This document shows positions 47,065 through 55,484 of a DNA stretch of 64,000 bases, piece by piece. A program made the position numbers and the translations under genes. Source of the stretch: Polaromonas glacialis (GTDB lineage: Bacteria > Pseudomonadota > Gammaproteobacteria > Burkholderiales > Burkholderiaceae_C). The stretch lies in the NCBI RefSeq assembly GCF_000709345.1, contig NZ_KL448323.1:518232-582231 (forward strand), given 5' to 3'. Every line of letters begins with the position of its first letter. The first letter of the stretch is position 1. The notes beneath the pieces are model-generated. The model was not told where the DNA came from and made no database searches. It was given only the letters and a program-made list of their open reading frames with translations.

Positions 47065-47751
47065 CCGCAGCAGCGTGGCGGCATCCGCATCGACCAGATC
47101 GCCGATGTGCTCGACCGTGACATCAGGCGTCGGGTACAGGCTCGCGTTGACCGGGTCGAGGGCGTAATGTCCCTGGCGCGGGAACACGGTCGTCAGGCGA
47201 TTGCCCAGGACCGCTTTCACTGCCGCCAGCAGCCGCACCTTGTCGTCGACCATGACGTAATGGCGCGCCGGATGTTGACGCTGAACCGCTTCAAGCATCT
47301 GCTCCTTGTGAACGTAGATCAGCACGCGGCCACCGACCGCATCCCACAAGCCCGAACGCTGAACCTTGCGCGGCTGGAATACGACGTCACCGTCGGAGAG
47401 GATCACCGTCGGGCCGAACCGGTCGAGGTGGGCAATGACCTCAAGCGCACGCGGATACAGTCGCTCGGCGAAGGGGTAGTCGATAAGATAGGACGCCATC
47501 AGCAGCAGCCGCTCATCGGCCGACACGCCGTGTTCGGCGTTAGCCCGGTAGCTCTGTAGCGCACCGAGGTAATCTGCGTAGCCCAGTTCCTCGCGCAGTT
47601 CTTCGAAGATGGCCCAGTAGCGGCCCGAACTGGCAACGCCGAATGTGCTCTCGAGGTGGCGCCGAAGGTCGAGGATGATTCGGTCGTTGTCGAGCAGCGT
47701 GTTGTCGACGTCCAGCAGGAACACCACGTCCGGTGTCGTGTTCTGGCTCAT
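47035..47751 (-). CDS. HAD-superfamily hydrolase
   Basis: The start at 47751 ([23 protein letters not shown]) sets the Asp-x-Asp nucleophile motif (DVDNT) near residue 14. VILSDGD is motif II and [15 protein letters not shown] motif IV. The 238-residue protein has a helical cap between 20 and 110. The substrate is not evident; in this setting a sugar phosphate is likely. It is encoded opposite to tkt with a 30-bp tail-to-tail overlap and in the same direction as gnd, 46 bp downstream of the gnd stop, so the two may be co-transcribed. Confidence 0.88.
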   Translation of the reverse strand: MSQNTTPDVVFLLDVDNTLLDNDRIILDLRRHLESTFGVASSGRYWAIFEELREELGYADYLGALQSYRANAEHGVSADERLLLMASYLIDYPFAERLYPRALEVIAHLDRFGPTVILSDGDVVFQPRKVQRSGLWDAVGGRVLIYVHKEQMLEAVQRQHPARHYVMVDDKVRLLAAVKAVLGNRLTTVFPRQGHYALDPVNASLYPTPDVTVEHIGDLVDADAATLLRLPNASHTGQ

Positions 47752-47797
47752 ATCTGCCCCTCGGCAGTCGAGCACGGGCAGGGTGACACCGGATGCC

Positions 47798-48823
47798 TCA
47801 TTTCGAGTCGTCTACGGTTTTTTCGGCGTGGCCACCAAATTCGTGGCGCATGGCCGACAGCACCTGGTAGGCAAAGCCGGCTTCGCCACACGAAGCGAAA
47901 CGCTGGTACAAGGCGGCGCTGAGCACATGCGTGGGCACCGCTTCGTCGATCGCCGCCTGCAGCGTCCAGCGGCCTTCCCCCGAATCGGAGACACGTCCGC
48001 CGTAGGCCCCAAGCTGGGGGTCGTGCAGCAATGCGCCGGCCGTCAAATCTAGCAACCACGAGCCGATCACGCTGCCGCGGCGCCAGACCTCGGTGATGTC
48101 GGGCAGGTTCATCTCATATTGGTAGAACTCGGGATCGCGCAGCGGCGTGGTTTCGGCATCGGCCGTCTGTGTACCTTTGCCGACATTGGCGTTTCGCAGG
48201 ATGTTAAGCCCCTCGGCATAGGCCGCCATCACGCCGTATTCGATGCCGTTGTGAACCATCTTGACGAAGTGGCCAGCGCCGTGCGGTCCGCAGTGCAGGA
48301 AACCTTGCTCGACACTGGCGTGACCGCCGCTGCGTCCGGGCGTGCGCGGTGCGGCGCCTACACCCGGCGCCAGCGCCATGAACACAGGTTCCAGGCGTTT
48401 CACAACATCGGTTTCGCCGCCAATCATCAGGCAGTAACCACGCGCCTGACCGGCAACGCCGCCACTGGTGCCGACATCGACATGGTGAAGCCCCGCTGCT
48501 GCCAGATCCTTGGCGCGTCGAATGTCATCGCGGTAATACGAATTGCCGCCGTCGATCACGATGTCGCCCGCGTACAGATGCGTGACCAAATCGGCGAGTG
48601 CCTGGTCCACGGCGCCAGCCGGCACCATCAGCCAGATCGCCCGCGGGCGAGTCATTTTCGAGACCAGTTCGGCAAGCGACGCTGCGCCTTCGGCGCCGTC
48701 ACTCTGCAGGCTGGCCACCACCGCAGGCTGCCGGTCGTGCACGACACACCCGTGACCCTTCGCCAGCAGGCGCCGAACCATGCTCGCGCCCATTCGACCC
48801 AAACCGATCATTCCGAGCTGCAT
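47798..48823 (-). CDS. gnd: 6-phosphogluconate dehydrogenase, decarboxylating (short YqeC-type)
   Basis: The start at 48823 follows TAAGGACAAGCAG; a GTG at 48847 is less supported. The 341-residue product has the Rossmann motif MIGLGRMGASMVRRL, VIDGGNSYYRDD, and the catalytic blocks DVGTSGGVAGQARGYCLMIGG and GPHGAGHFVKMVHNGIEYG with the Lys and Asn of the family. This short form often prefers NAD. It turns 6-phosphogluconate into ribulose-5-phosphate and CO2, feeding the pentose pool of the neighbouring operon. No glucose-6-phosphate dehydrogenase gene is in the window. Confidence 0.94.
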   Translation of the reverse strand: MQLGMIGLGRMGASMVRRLLAKGHGCVVHDRQPAVVASLQSDGAEGAASLAELVSKMTRPRAIWLMVPAGAVDQALADLVTHLYAGDIVIDGGNSYYRDDIRRAKDLAAAGLHHVDVGTSGGVAGQARGYCLMIGGETDVVKRLEPVFMALAPGVGAAPRTPGRSGGHASVEQGFLHCGPHGAGHFVKMVHNGIEYGVMAAYAEGLNILRNANVGKGTQTADAETTPLRDPEFYQYEMNLPDITEVWRRGSVIGSWLLDLTAGALLHDPQLGAYGGRVSDSGEGRWTLQAAIDEAVPTHVLSAALYQRFASCGEAGFAYQVLSAMRHEFGGHAEKTVDDSK

Positions 48824-49185
48824 CTGCTTGTCCTTAGCGCCAGTCACCTACGCCGCACGCCAGACATGAATGACCATCGAGAGCAATTTCACTTTGGGCA
48901 TGTCGGTGCCGGGACGAAGTGTTACTGTAGCGGCCCAGCCGGGGTCAGTCAATACGTTGCCGCTTATTGCCAAACGGCCAAGGGCTGAATGGCTGAACCG
49001 TGCAGGCGATCAATCCGCCCGCATGACGTGATCACTTTCCTCGCATGGCGTCGCCACATTCATCTTTCCCGAGGGTGCTCCACCGCACAGACGCTTCGCG
49101 CATGAACACGTACTTTGAGTGCACAAGACTATGATTGCGCATTCGCGATGCAGCCACGCCCAACTTCATTGAAGGAGTCCGTTCA
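48824..49185. other. Divergent intergenic region gnd / 49186 gene
   Basis: These 362 bases hold no credible gene. They should contain the gnd promoter on the minus strand and that of the 49186 gene on the plus strand. A TATGAT at 49130-49135 could be a -10 for the latter (start near 49142), but no matching -35 is visible, so it may need an activator. No clear dyad operator was found. Confidence 0.4.
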
Positions 49186-49353
49186 ATGACCCACAACCAT
49201 TCCACTGCGGAGATGGAAACGGCATTCAAGGCCTCGGAATTTGAAGGTCGCGAGTCCAGCGGCATCCAGTTGGTGAGGAGGCAACTCGAAGATCACTTTC
49301 TTGAGAAACCTCCCAATACCACCCAATGGCCTGAAAAGCGGTTCGTGTTCTGA
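49186..49353 (+). CDS. Small 55-residue soluble protein
   Basis: AAGGAGTCCGTTCA precedes the ATG at 49186, a strong ribosome site. The protein (MTHNHSTAEMETAFKASEFE...) is acidic to neutral, without membrane segment or Cys; the stretch GIQLVRRQLEDHFLEKPPNTT may be helical. No family is recognised. It lies 30 bp before a DUF2090 gene in the same direction, likely in one operon. Too short for functional inference; the ribosome site is the main support. Confidence 0.6.
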   Translation: MTHNHSTAEMETAFKASEFEGRESSGIQLVRRQLEDHFLEKPPNTTQWPEKRFVF

Positions 49354-49383
49354 GCGAGCCGCTACAGAATAGGTGCCCAAATC

Positions 49384-50352
49384 ATGCCCATAGGCTATAC
49401 CCAACCGTTGTACATCCTGCCTTTCGATCATCGCGCGTCTTTCGTGAGCGGCATGTTCGGCTGGCGCGGCGCGCTCAAGCCTGAGCAGATCGCGCAAATC
49501 AACGCTGCCAAGCGCGTGATTTATGACGGCTTCACGGCCGCAGTGGCAGGCGGTGTTGACAAGGACAAGGCCGGCATCCTGGTTGATGCACACTTTGGCG
49601 AAGAGATCCTGCGCGATGCAAAACGCAGCGGAATCATCACCTGCGTCCCCGCCGAGAAGAGCGGGCAGGACGAATTTGACTTCGAGTTCGGCGACGACTT
49701 CGCGCGGCACATCCGGGCCTTTGCGCCGACCTTTTGCAAGGTGCTGGTGCGCTACAACCCCGAAGGCGATGCGGCCATGAACCGCCGCCAGGCGTCGCGT
49801 CTTCGGAGACTGTCCGAATACCTCGGTGGTGGCCCATCAAGATTCATGTTCGAGCTGCTGGTGCCCGCAACGCCCACACAGCTTGAAGCACTCGGCGGGG
49901 ACGTCCAAGCCTACGACCGCAAGGTCCGGCCCGCACTGATGCTGCACGCCCTGCGCGAGCTGCAGGATGCGGGGGTCGAAGCCGATGTCTGGAAAGTCGA
50001 GGGCCTCGACAACCAAGGCGACTGCGAGCGCCTCGTCTTGATGGCGCGGCGCGACGGGCGCGCGAACGTGGGCTGCATCGTGCTCGGGCGCGGTGAGAAC
50101 GAGCAGCACGTTCACGCTTGGCTGGCCACCGCAGCGGGCGTAGCCGGTTTCATCGGCTTCGCGGTGGGGCGGACCACCTTCTGGGAGCCGCTGGTCGCCG
50201 TACGCGACAAGAAAATCACTCGCGAGGTTGCTGTGGCTGAAATCGCCCGGCGCTACCGACAGTGGGTTGATATTTTCGAGCTGGCCAAGGCTGCAGCCAG
50301 TTTTTCAGACGGGGCGCCTGCTGTAGGGCTTGCGAGGCCCCCGGAAGGTTGA
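49384..50352 (+). CDS. DUF2090-domain aldolase-like protein
   Basis: A 322-residue protein matching the DUF2090 domain, known from the C-terminal half of IolC-type 2-deoxy-5-keto-gluconate-6-phosphate aldolase fusions. The start YILPFDHRASFVSGMF has the conserved FDHR; KAGILVDAHFGEEIL and VDAHFG follow, then VWKVEGLDNQGDCERLVLMA and CIVLGRGENEQHVHAWL, a barrel pattern. Here it stands alone, without the inositol kinase half and without other inositol genes. It may split a keto-sugar phosphate for the adjacent carbon genes (inference). Its stop overlaps a TTG start of the next gene. Confidence 0.83.
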   Translation: MPIGYTQPLYILPFDHRASFVSGMFGWRGALKPEQIAQINAAKRVIYDGFTAAVAGGVDKDKAGILVDAHFGEEILRDAKRSGIITCVPAEKSGQDEFDFEFGDDFARHIRAFAPTFCKVLVRYNPEGDAAMNRRQASRLRRLSEYLGGGPSRFMFELLVPATPTQLEALGGDVQAYDRKVRPALMLHALRELQDAGVEADVWKVEGLDNQGDCERLVLMARRDGRANVGCIVLGRGENEQHVHAWLATAAGVAGFIGFAVGRTTFWEPLVAVRDKKITREVAVAEIARRYRQWVDIFELAKAAASFSDGAPAVGLARPPEG

Positions 50353-51680
50353 GACTCGTGCCCCCTCCTGTGCAGCAACATGCGATTTCGCTGAACTTCG
50401 GTGAAACACGGCTGGACGCATTGCAGCGGCATGCCTTCGAGTATTTTTCGCGCGAGACCAACCTTGCGAACGGGCTCGTCGCCGACAAATCGCAGCCGGG
50501 CTCGCCCGCAAGCATCGCCGCCGTGGGCTTTGCGCTGGCGGCTTATCCGGTGGGGGTCGAGCGTGGCTGGATGACGCGCGCGGATGCGCTGGCCCGCACG
50601 CTGGCGGTGCTGCGGTTCTTCTGGGCCAGCCCACAAGGAACGGCGCCCGACGCGACCGGGTACAAAGGCTTCTACTACCACTTTCTCAACATGAGCACGG
50701 GTCACCGCGCGGGCTTGTGCGAGCTGTCCACCATCGACAGCACATTCCTCATTGCCGGCATGTTGGCCGCCGCTGCGTACTTCGACCACGAGGACGAAGA
50801 CGAACAAGCAGTGCGCACGCTGGCCGACGCGCTGTACTGCCGGGTCGATTGGGCATGGGCTTGCAACGGGGCAGCGACCGTAACGCATGGCTGGAGACCC
50901 GAAGGTGGCTTCCTGCCCTACCGCTGGAGCGGCTACGATGAAGCCACCTTGCTATACGTGCTGGGGCTGGGCTCGCCGACGCACCCGCTGTCGGCCGAGA
51001 GCTACACAGCCTGGACCTCAACTTACGAGTGGAAGACTATCTACGGCCACGAGTTGCTCTATGGCGGACCGCTCTTCATCCACCAGTATTCGCACATCTG
51101 GCTGGACCTGCGCGGCATCCAGGATGCCTTCGCGCGCGACAAGGGCATCGACTACTGCGAGAACAGCCGCCGCGCGACCTACGTGCAGCGGGAGTACGCC
51201 ATCCGCAACCCGCTGGACTTTGCGGGCTACGGTGAAAACTTCTGGGGTCTGACCGCGAGCGATGGGCCAGGCTCGACGACGCGCCGCATCAAGGGCATAG
51301 AGCGCTCGTTCTTCGACTATGTGGCCCGCGGCGCACCGTACGGCCCCGACGACGGGACCATCGCGCCCTGGGCCGTGGCCGCGTCGTTGCCGTTTGCGCC
51401 CGAGATCGTGCTGCCGACGCTGCAGCATTTTCAGGACGTCTATCCACAGGTCACTGGCGAATACTGCTTCAGGTGCAGTTTCAACCTGAGCTTCTCGGAC
51501 GAGGCTGAAAGCGATGGCCACGTGGGCTGGACATCGCCCTATCACTTCGGCATCAATTTGGGCCCAGTCGTGCTGATGTGCGAGAACTACCGGTCAGGAT
51601 TACTTTGGCGGTTGATGAGAGCTTGCCCTGCCATCGTAAGCGGGCTGAGGCGGGCAGGATTCAGGAACGGTTGGTTATGA
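50349..51680 (+). CDS. Glycoamylase-like protein
   Basis: A 443-residue protein resembling the glycoamylase-like family (COG5368) of (alpha/alpha) helical barrels. Blocks include LQRHAFEYFSRETN, GLVADKSQPGSPASIAAVGFAL, ELSTIDSTFLIAGML, LPYRWSGYDEATLLYVLGLGSP, HQYSHIWLDLRGIQD and WGLTASDGPG. The proteins are thought to cleave glycans, and related domains occur in cyclic beta-glucan synthases. No signal peptide is seen, so it would work in the cytoplasm. The start is uncertain: TTG at 50349 overlaps the upstream stop, and GTG at 50358 is also possible. With pgm it may mobilise a storage or osmotic glucan. Confidence 0.85.
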   Translation: MRLVPPPVQQHAISLNFGETRLDALQRHAFEYFSRETNLANGLVADKSQPGSPASIAAVGFALAAYPVGVERGWMTRADALARTLAVLRFFWASPQGTAPDATGYKGFYYHFLNMSTGHRAGLCELSTIDSTFLIAGMLAAAAYFDHEDEDEQAVRTLADALYCRVDWAWACNGAATVTHGWRPEGGFLPYRWSGYDEATLLYVLGLGSPTHPLSAESYTAWTSTYEWKTIYGHELLYGGPLFIHQYSHIWLDLRGIQDAFARDKGIDYCENSRRATYVQREYAIRNPLDFAGYGENFWGLTASDGPGSTTRRIKGIERSFFDYVARGAPYGPDDGTIAPWAVAASLPFAPEIVLPTLQHFQDVYPQVTGEYCFRCSFNLSFSDEAESDGHVGWTSPYHFGINLGPVVLMCENYRSGLLWRLMRACPAIVSGLRRAGFRNGWL

Positions 51681-51727
51681 ACGCGCCCGCCAGTCGAGCG
51701 CTCAGTCCACCGGGACACGCGCGGTGA
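51677..51727 (+). CDS. 16-codon coupling frame
   Basis: ATG at 51677 overlaps the glycoamylase stop (ATGA) and its TGA at 51725 overlaps the GTG start at 51724 of the next gene. The peptide MNAPASRALSPPGHAR has no recognisable feature. The exact double overlap suggests it only carries ribosomes across the gap, if it is translated at all. Confidence 0.25.
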   Translation: MNAPASRALSPPGHAR

Positions 51728-52457
51728 AGCAGCATTACGTTTGGCTCATCTGGTCAAGCGCCTTTCTGATTTTCTGGGCTGTCCTCTACATGGCCCGGCC
51801 GCCACTCCGTGCGGTCATGTGGCCGCCAATCTCGCGATCACGCTGTTCGGGCTCACGGAGCTGATCTTCGTGCCTGAATACTGGAATCCGCCCAGCCTCT
51901 TCAATCTGGCCCAACGCACCGGATTCGACATCGAGAGCCTGATTTTTTCTTTTGCTCTCGGGGGCACCGGCACAGTGTTGTACGACGCCCTCGCCGGACG
52001 AGACCTTGTGCCAGCCAGTGCCGCGTTACGCCAGGCGCTGCAGCACTGCCTGCACCGATGGGCAATGCTGTTGCCATCCGCAACGTTTGTGCCGCGCTGC
52101 GTCCTGCCTTGGAATCCGATCTACGCGGTGCTCGCGTGTCTGGTGCTGGGCGCGGTCGCATCGAATCTCTGTTGCCCGGAGCTGCGGCGCAAGTCTTTCG
52201 TTGGTGGCCTTCTTTTCCTCGCTTTGCACGCCGTGTTCATGCTGGGATTGAAGGGGTTCGCGCCGGGCTACATCGCCGCAGTCTGGAACCTGCCCGCATT
52301 GAAAGTAGGGCTGGTGTACGGCATACCCACTGAAGAGCTGTTGTTCGGCTTTGCGTTCGGTCTGTACTGGTCGGGCGTTTATGAGCACTTCACCTGGAGC
52401 GTGAGTGCAATGCGATCAAAATCTGTCAGCGGACAGTTGACACGCCCGCGGTTGTGA
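51724..52457 (+). pseudogene. Lycopene-cyclase-domain membrane protein, broken by a frameshift
   Basis: Two frames together make one protein. From GTG 51724 the first reads KQHYVWLIWSSAFLIFWAVL then YMARPPLRAVMW; the second, open from 51741 to 52457, continues ANLAITLFGLTELIFVPEYW and NPPSLFNLAQRTGFDIESLI through several helices to YGIPTEELLFGFAFGLYWSG. One missing G at about 51821-51822 would join them as MWAANLAITLFG. Six or so transmembrane helices and the closing motif fit the lycopene cyclase (CarR-type) domain family, but no carotenoid genes are near. The gene is broken, mis-sequenced or shifts frame. Confidence 0.72.
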
Positions 52458-52534
52458 ATCTGCAGTCGCTGCAACTTTCTGCCTGAGTTGCCCCAGGCAA
52501 CACCTTAGGCTCCTTCGTGTTCCGGGTTGGTCTT

Positions 52535-53668
52535 CTAGAGCCAGCGGCGCAAAGCTCGTCCGATGGCTTCGAGTGGCAGATTCGTCCAGGACCGCCCGGA
52601 CCACCTGTCGCCATGGATCAGGCGCGAGGCGGATATGTCCTCGCAGAACTGCCGATGCAGGCGCTCGCAATCATCGGGTGCAGTCGTCGCGAGCAGCAAC
52701 TCGTAGTTGAGAAAGAAGCTGCGGTAGTCGAAGTTGGCGCTCCCGAGCGTGGCCCAATGTCGGTCGACCACCACGGTTTTTGCGTGGAGCATGCGTGGCA
52801 GGTACTCGTAAATGCGCACGCCGGCGGACATCAGTGACGCGTAGAGCGCGTGCGCCGCCCATCTCGTGATCGGCACATCGCTCTTTGCCGGGACCAGCAA
52901 TCGTACGTCGACGCCTCGACGCGCGCAGGCCATCAACTGGTGCAGGGTGGACAGGTCGGGAACGAAGTAAGGCGTCGTAAGATAGATGCGCTCGTTGGCA
53001 GATTGGAACGCCTCGGCGTAGAGGCAGCGAATGCGATGCCGGCAGGCTCGCGAGTGGTTCGAGACGAGTTGCAGCTCGCGCACATCGCGCTCAACCGGCG
53101 TCCAGCGGCGGTGGCCTCGCCAAAACGCGTCGAAAAGGTACGCTGCATCGGCTGCCAAAGCTCCAGAAACTTCCGCGTGCGTGTCTCGCCACCGCGACTC
53201 GCCGTAGCACTGGCGCGAGCTCTCCCGGTGAATATTGAACCCGCCGACGTACGCGACACGGTCGTCGACAACGAGCAGCTTGCGGTGGCTTCGCCGGTTG
53301 TAGCGCAACGGTTCGCGCCAACTCCAGCGATGGAACCATCGCAGTTGCACGCCGTGGTCGCGCAGGTAGCGCTGCAGCGAAGACGATGTGCTGCCCCAGG
53401 CACCTGCCGCGTCCAGATGCACCCGGACATCGACGCCCGCAGCAGCGCTTTTCACCAACGCCTGGGCGAATCTCCAGCCGACATCGTCGCTGGCGAAGAT
53501 GTAGCTCTCCATGCGCACGACGGTGTTGGCGCTATCGATTGACGCGAGCATCGCTTCGTACAGTGCGTCGCCCTCCGTGAACAGCTGATCGATTTGACTC
53601 AGCCGAGCCTCGGATCGGAGGCTGTGGATTCCCTGTTTCGGGCCTCGATACATCGGGTCGGGCATCAT
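52535..53668 (-). CDS. Phospholipase D / cardiolipin synthase family protein
   Basis: The ATG at 53668 shares its A with the stop of the upstream gene (TGATG), giving 377 residues; the longer frame would overlap it. Two HKD motifs are present: HRKLLVVDDRVAYVGGFN (about 146) and HAKTVVVDRHWATLGSANFD (about 305). It lacks the N-terminal membrane helices of ClsA, so it resembles ClsB-type proteins. Members join phosphatidylglycerol or related lipids into cardiolipin, or hydrolyse phosphodiesters. It is co-encoded with a membrane protein and converges on the cyclase-domain gene. Confidence 0.9.
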   Translation of the reverse strand: MMPDPMYRGPKQGIHSLRSEARLSQIDQLFTEGDALYEAMLASIDSANTVVRMESYIFASDDVGWRFAQALVKSAAAGVDVRVHLDAAGAWGSTSSSLQRYLRDHGVQLRWFHRWSWREPLRYNRRSHRKLLVVDDRVAYVGGFNIHRESSRQCYGESRWRDTHAEVSGALAADAAYLFDAFWRGHRRWTPVERDVRELQLVSNHSRACRHRIRCLYAEAFQSANERIYLTTPYFVPDLSTLHQLMACARRGVDVRLLVPAKSDVPITRWAAHALYASLMSAGVRIYEYLPRMLHAKTVVVDRHWATLGSANFDYRSFFLNYELLLATTAPDDCERLHRQFCEDISASRLIHGDRWSGRSWTNLPLEAIGRALRRWL

Positions 53669-54210
53669 CACGATCGCAACTGACGCCGCGTGAGCAGGAC
53701 GGCCACCGGGGGCAGGATGATCCACTGAAGAATGGGAACCAGGCCGACGTTGACGCCCCACAAAACCGGCATGTCGGCCGAGTAGGTCCATCCCTCAAGC
53801 CACCGCCCGCTCGTGGCGAGTACCTCGATGACGGTCGTGATCAGCACACCAACGATCACGAAGATTGCGATTGGCATGGGCCCCGACTGCTGCAGCCAGC
53901 CGCGGCCACTGCCGGATACCGCCGCGACGGTCCAGAAGGCGATGACCATGATTCCCGCATCGCCGAAGGCCGCGCGTGTGCAGTATTGCAACGCGTCGCC
54001 GTGCGGCATGCTGGCCATGCCTACGAACAGCGGCGACTGGATGATTTCCCATGGAAAATTCAGCAGGAAAGCGAAGCCCGCCAGAGCGAGTTCGGGCCAG
54101 CGAAGTGCATTCCGCAGCTGCTTCGAAAAGCTAGGTTTCGTAGGCTTCACAATCGCAAGAGCCTTGCTCGTTCGAACTTTATCGTCACCGATGCGGGCTC
54201 CAAGCCACAC
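53668..54210 (-). CDS. Unknown polytopic membrane protein
   Basis: A 180-residue protein with about four to five transmembrane helices (ALAGFAFLLNFPWEIIQSP, GDAGIMVIAFWTVAAVSG, MPIAIFVIVGVLITTVIEVL, PILQWIILPPVAVLLTRR). The N-terminal 30 residues are Lys-rich; the true start could be a later codon, since ATG 54210 has no good ribosome site. The Asn-Phe-Pro-Trp-Glu in helix one and GWTYSADMPVLWGVNVGLVP are the only distinctive blocks. Family not named. It overlaps the phospholipase-D-like gene (TGATG) and is presumably in its operon. Confidence 0.75.
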   Translation of the reverse strand: MWLGARIGDDKVRTSKALAIVKPTKPSFSKQLRNALRWPELALAGFAFLLNFPWEIIQSPLFVGMASMPHGDALQYCTRAAFGDAGIMVIAFWTVAAVSGSGRGWLQQSGPMPIAIFVIVGVLITTVIEVLATSGRWLEGWTYSADMPVLWGVNVGLVPILQWIILPPVAVLLTRRQLRS

Positions 54211-54446
54211 ATGGTGTGCTCAACGGGGCCAAAGACCGCCGTGTGACCCGGAACGCCATCCGGCAGGTCGCGCCACTCGCGCAAGGCATTTTTCATGCGG
54301 TGGCAGGTCATTGCAGTGCCAGGAAACGATTCGGATTGATGCTGCGCGCCACTCGCTCCGCACTCCAAGAGTGGATCAGCGCTTCCAAGTTTACCCGCAC
54401 CTTTTACTTGGGCAACCCAGTAAAAGTTCACTAGGAGTCTGGGCAC

Positions 54447-55008
54447 TCAAACCGTCCTGGGAATGGCCCCGACTTGTCAAGGCTTGAGGGTTTTGTTGCT
54501 GACTGGTTCTTCTGCCATCGACTGGCCTGCGCAATGCTGGACACGCAGGCCACCTGACTGGATTGCTCAATCAGTTCGCACACTCGGTGTATGGGGCGCA
54601 GTCAGAGGCACGGCTTGCTCACGGCCGCTTTGTCATCGGTGATGAACAACATGCCTACCGTGCTGGTCAGTCCTTTGTCAATCGAAGTTTCTTCCGCCCA
54701 ATGCGCGTTCGCGAAGCGATGATTTATGCCAACATTATTGCCAGTGACCTGGGTCCGATGATCATGCCCATCGCAAGCCTTGGCGACACTGCTCTGGCTG
54801 CGTTTGCCGGCAACCGTCATCGAATATCTCAAGACCCCGCCCAGCCGCGCCCATGCTGCAACAATTGCTGGAAAGCATGGACGTGCCTGCTCAAGGCGGT
54901 CACTGCGCAAGATGTGGCTCAGGTAAAATTGTTGGTCGCAGTCTTCATGTAAGTCATGATTTCTCCGATGATGATCCGGAATAAGTCTTAATTCATTAAA
55001 CTCAGCCC
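54447..55008. other. Degenerate region upstream of the copper efflux genes
   Basis: No intact gene is seen. The centre holds an arsB relic (separate entry). The left part has only short frames; the right part (54850-55008) should contain the promoter of the 55009 gene, but I found no clear operator or -35/-10 pair. Confidence 0.5.
54590..54830 (+). pseudogene. arsB: Arsenite efflux pump ArsB, C-terminal relic
   Basis: Three frames carry consecutive parts of ArsB. One reads GLLTAALSSVMNNMPTVLVS then PLSIE; the next reads REAMIYANIIASDLGPMIMP then IASL; returning to a shifted frame gives LATLLWLRL. In intact ArsB these are one continuous stretch (LSSVMNNMPTVLVGALSI ... [20 protein letters not shown] ... 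SLATLLWLHV). At least two frameshifts and loss of the rest of the 430-residue pump make it a dead gene. An open frame of 129 codons at 54563-54952 spans it by chance. No other ars genes are beside it. Confidence 0.85.
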
Positions 55009-55407
55009 ATGACCCGCAATCGCCGCAATCGCCTGATCACTGTGCTTTTCGCGCTGGTCAGCCTGCTGTTCATGCAGTTGGCGGTGGCGAGATACGTTTG
55101 CCCGGGCACTGCATCAAAAGTCGCTGAAGTTGCGGCGATGGCGGAGGCCGACATGCCATGCGCTGAATCCATGACGCTGGCCATGGACGAATCGCAGCCC
55201 AACCTGTGTCAGGCACACTGCCAGGCCGGGCAGCAAACTGCCGACAGGTATGAATTGCCTGCCTCGGTGGTCACTGTTACTCTGCCGGCCGATTTCACAT
55301 TGTCGGTTACTGCCCCGGTGTTTTTGGGAGCGCCATTGCAAGCGCCCCACCTGAAGCGCACCACGGCTCCGCCCGTCGCCATCCGGAACTGCTGCTTTCG
55401 TCTCTGA
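55009..55407 (+). CDS. Secreted Cys-rich protein at the head of the copper efflux cluster
   Basis: A 132-residue protein with a basic N-terminus and a signal-type segment (LITVLFALVSLLFMQLAVA, cut near residue 27). The mature part has RYVCPG, MPCAESM, LCQAHCQAG and a final RNCCFRL, seven Cys in all, plus Met. A hydrophobic stretch lies around 85-105. No family name comes to mind; similar small Cys/Met proteins stand upstream of copper RND operons. A periplasmic metal-binding role is inferred. A hairpin with T run follows it before the TolC-like gene. Confidence 0.72.
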   Translation: MTRNRRNRLITVLFALVSLLFMQLAVARYVCPGTASKVAEVAAMAEADMPCAESMTLAMDESQPNLCQAHCQAGQQTADRYELPASVVTVTLPADFTLSVTAPVFLGAPLQAPHLKRTTAPPVAIRNCCFRL

Positions 55408-55426
55408 CCTCCCTGATCGCTTAACG

Positions 55427-55464
55427 CCTGCCTGGATGCATTTCTGATGCATTGGCAGGTTTTT
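55427..55464 (+). terminator. Hairpin with T run before the cus operon
   Basis: CCTGCC and GGCAGG arms with inner ATGCAT/ATGCAT and a TTCTG loop (55427-55459), followed by five T. It may end the 55009 transcript or attenuate read-through into the efflux genes, which start 21 bp later. Confidence 0.75.
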
Positions 55465-55484
55465 ATTCGTGCTCAGGAGGTTTT

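Noticed and set aside
54147..54446. A 99-codon minus-strand frame upstream of the membrane protein
   Set aside because: No ribosome site or family, and it overlaps the start of the 53668-54210 gene; not convincing.
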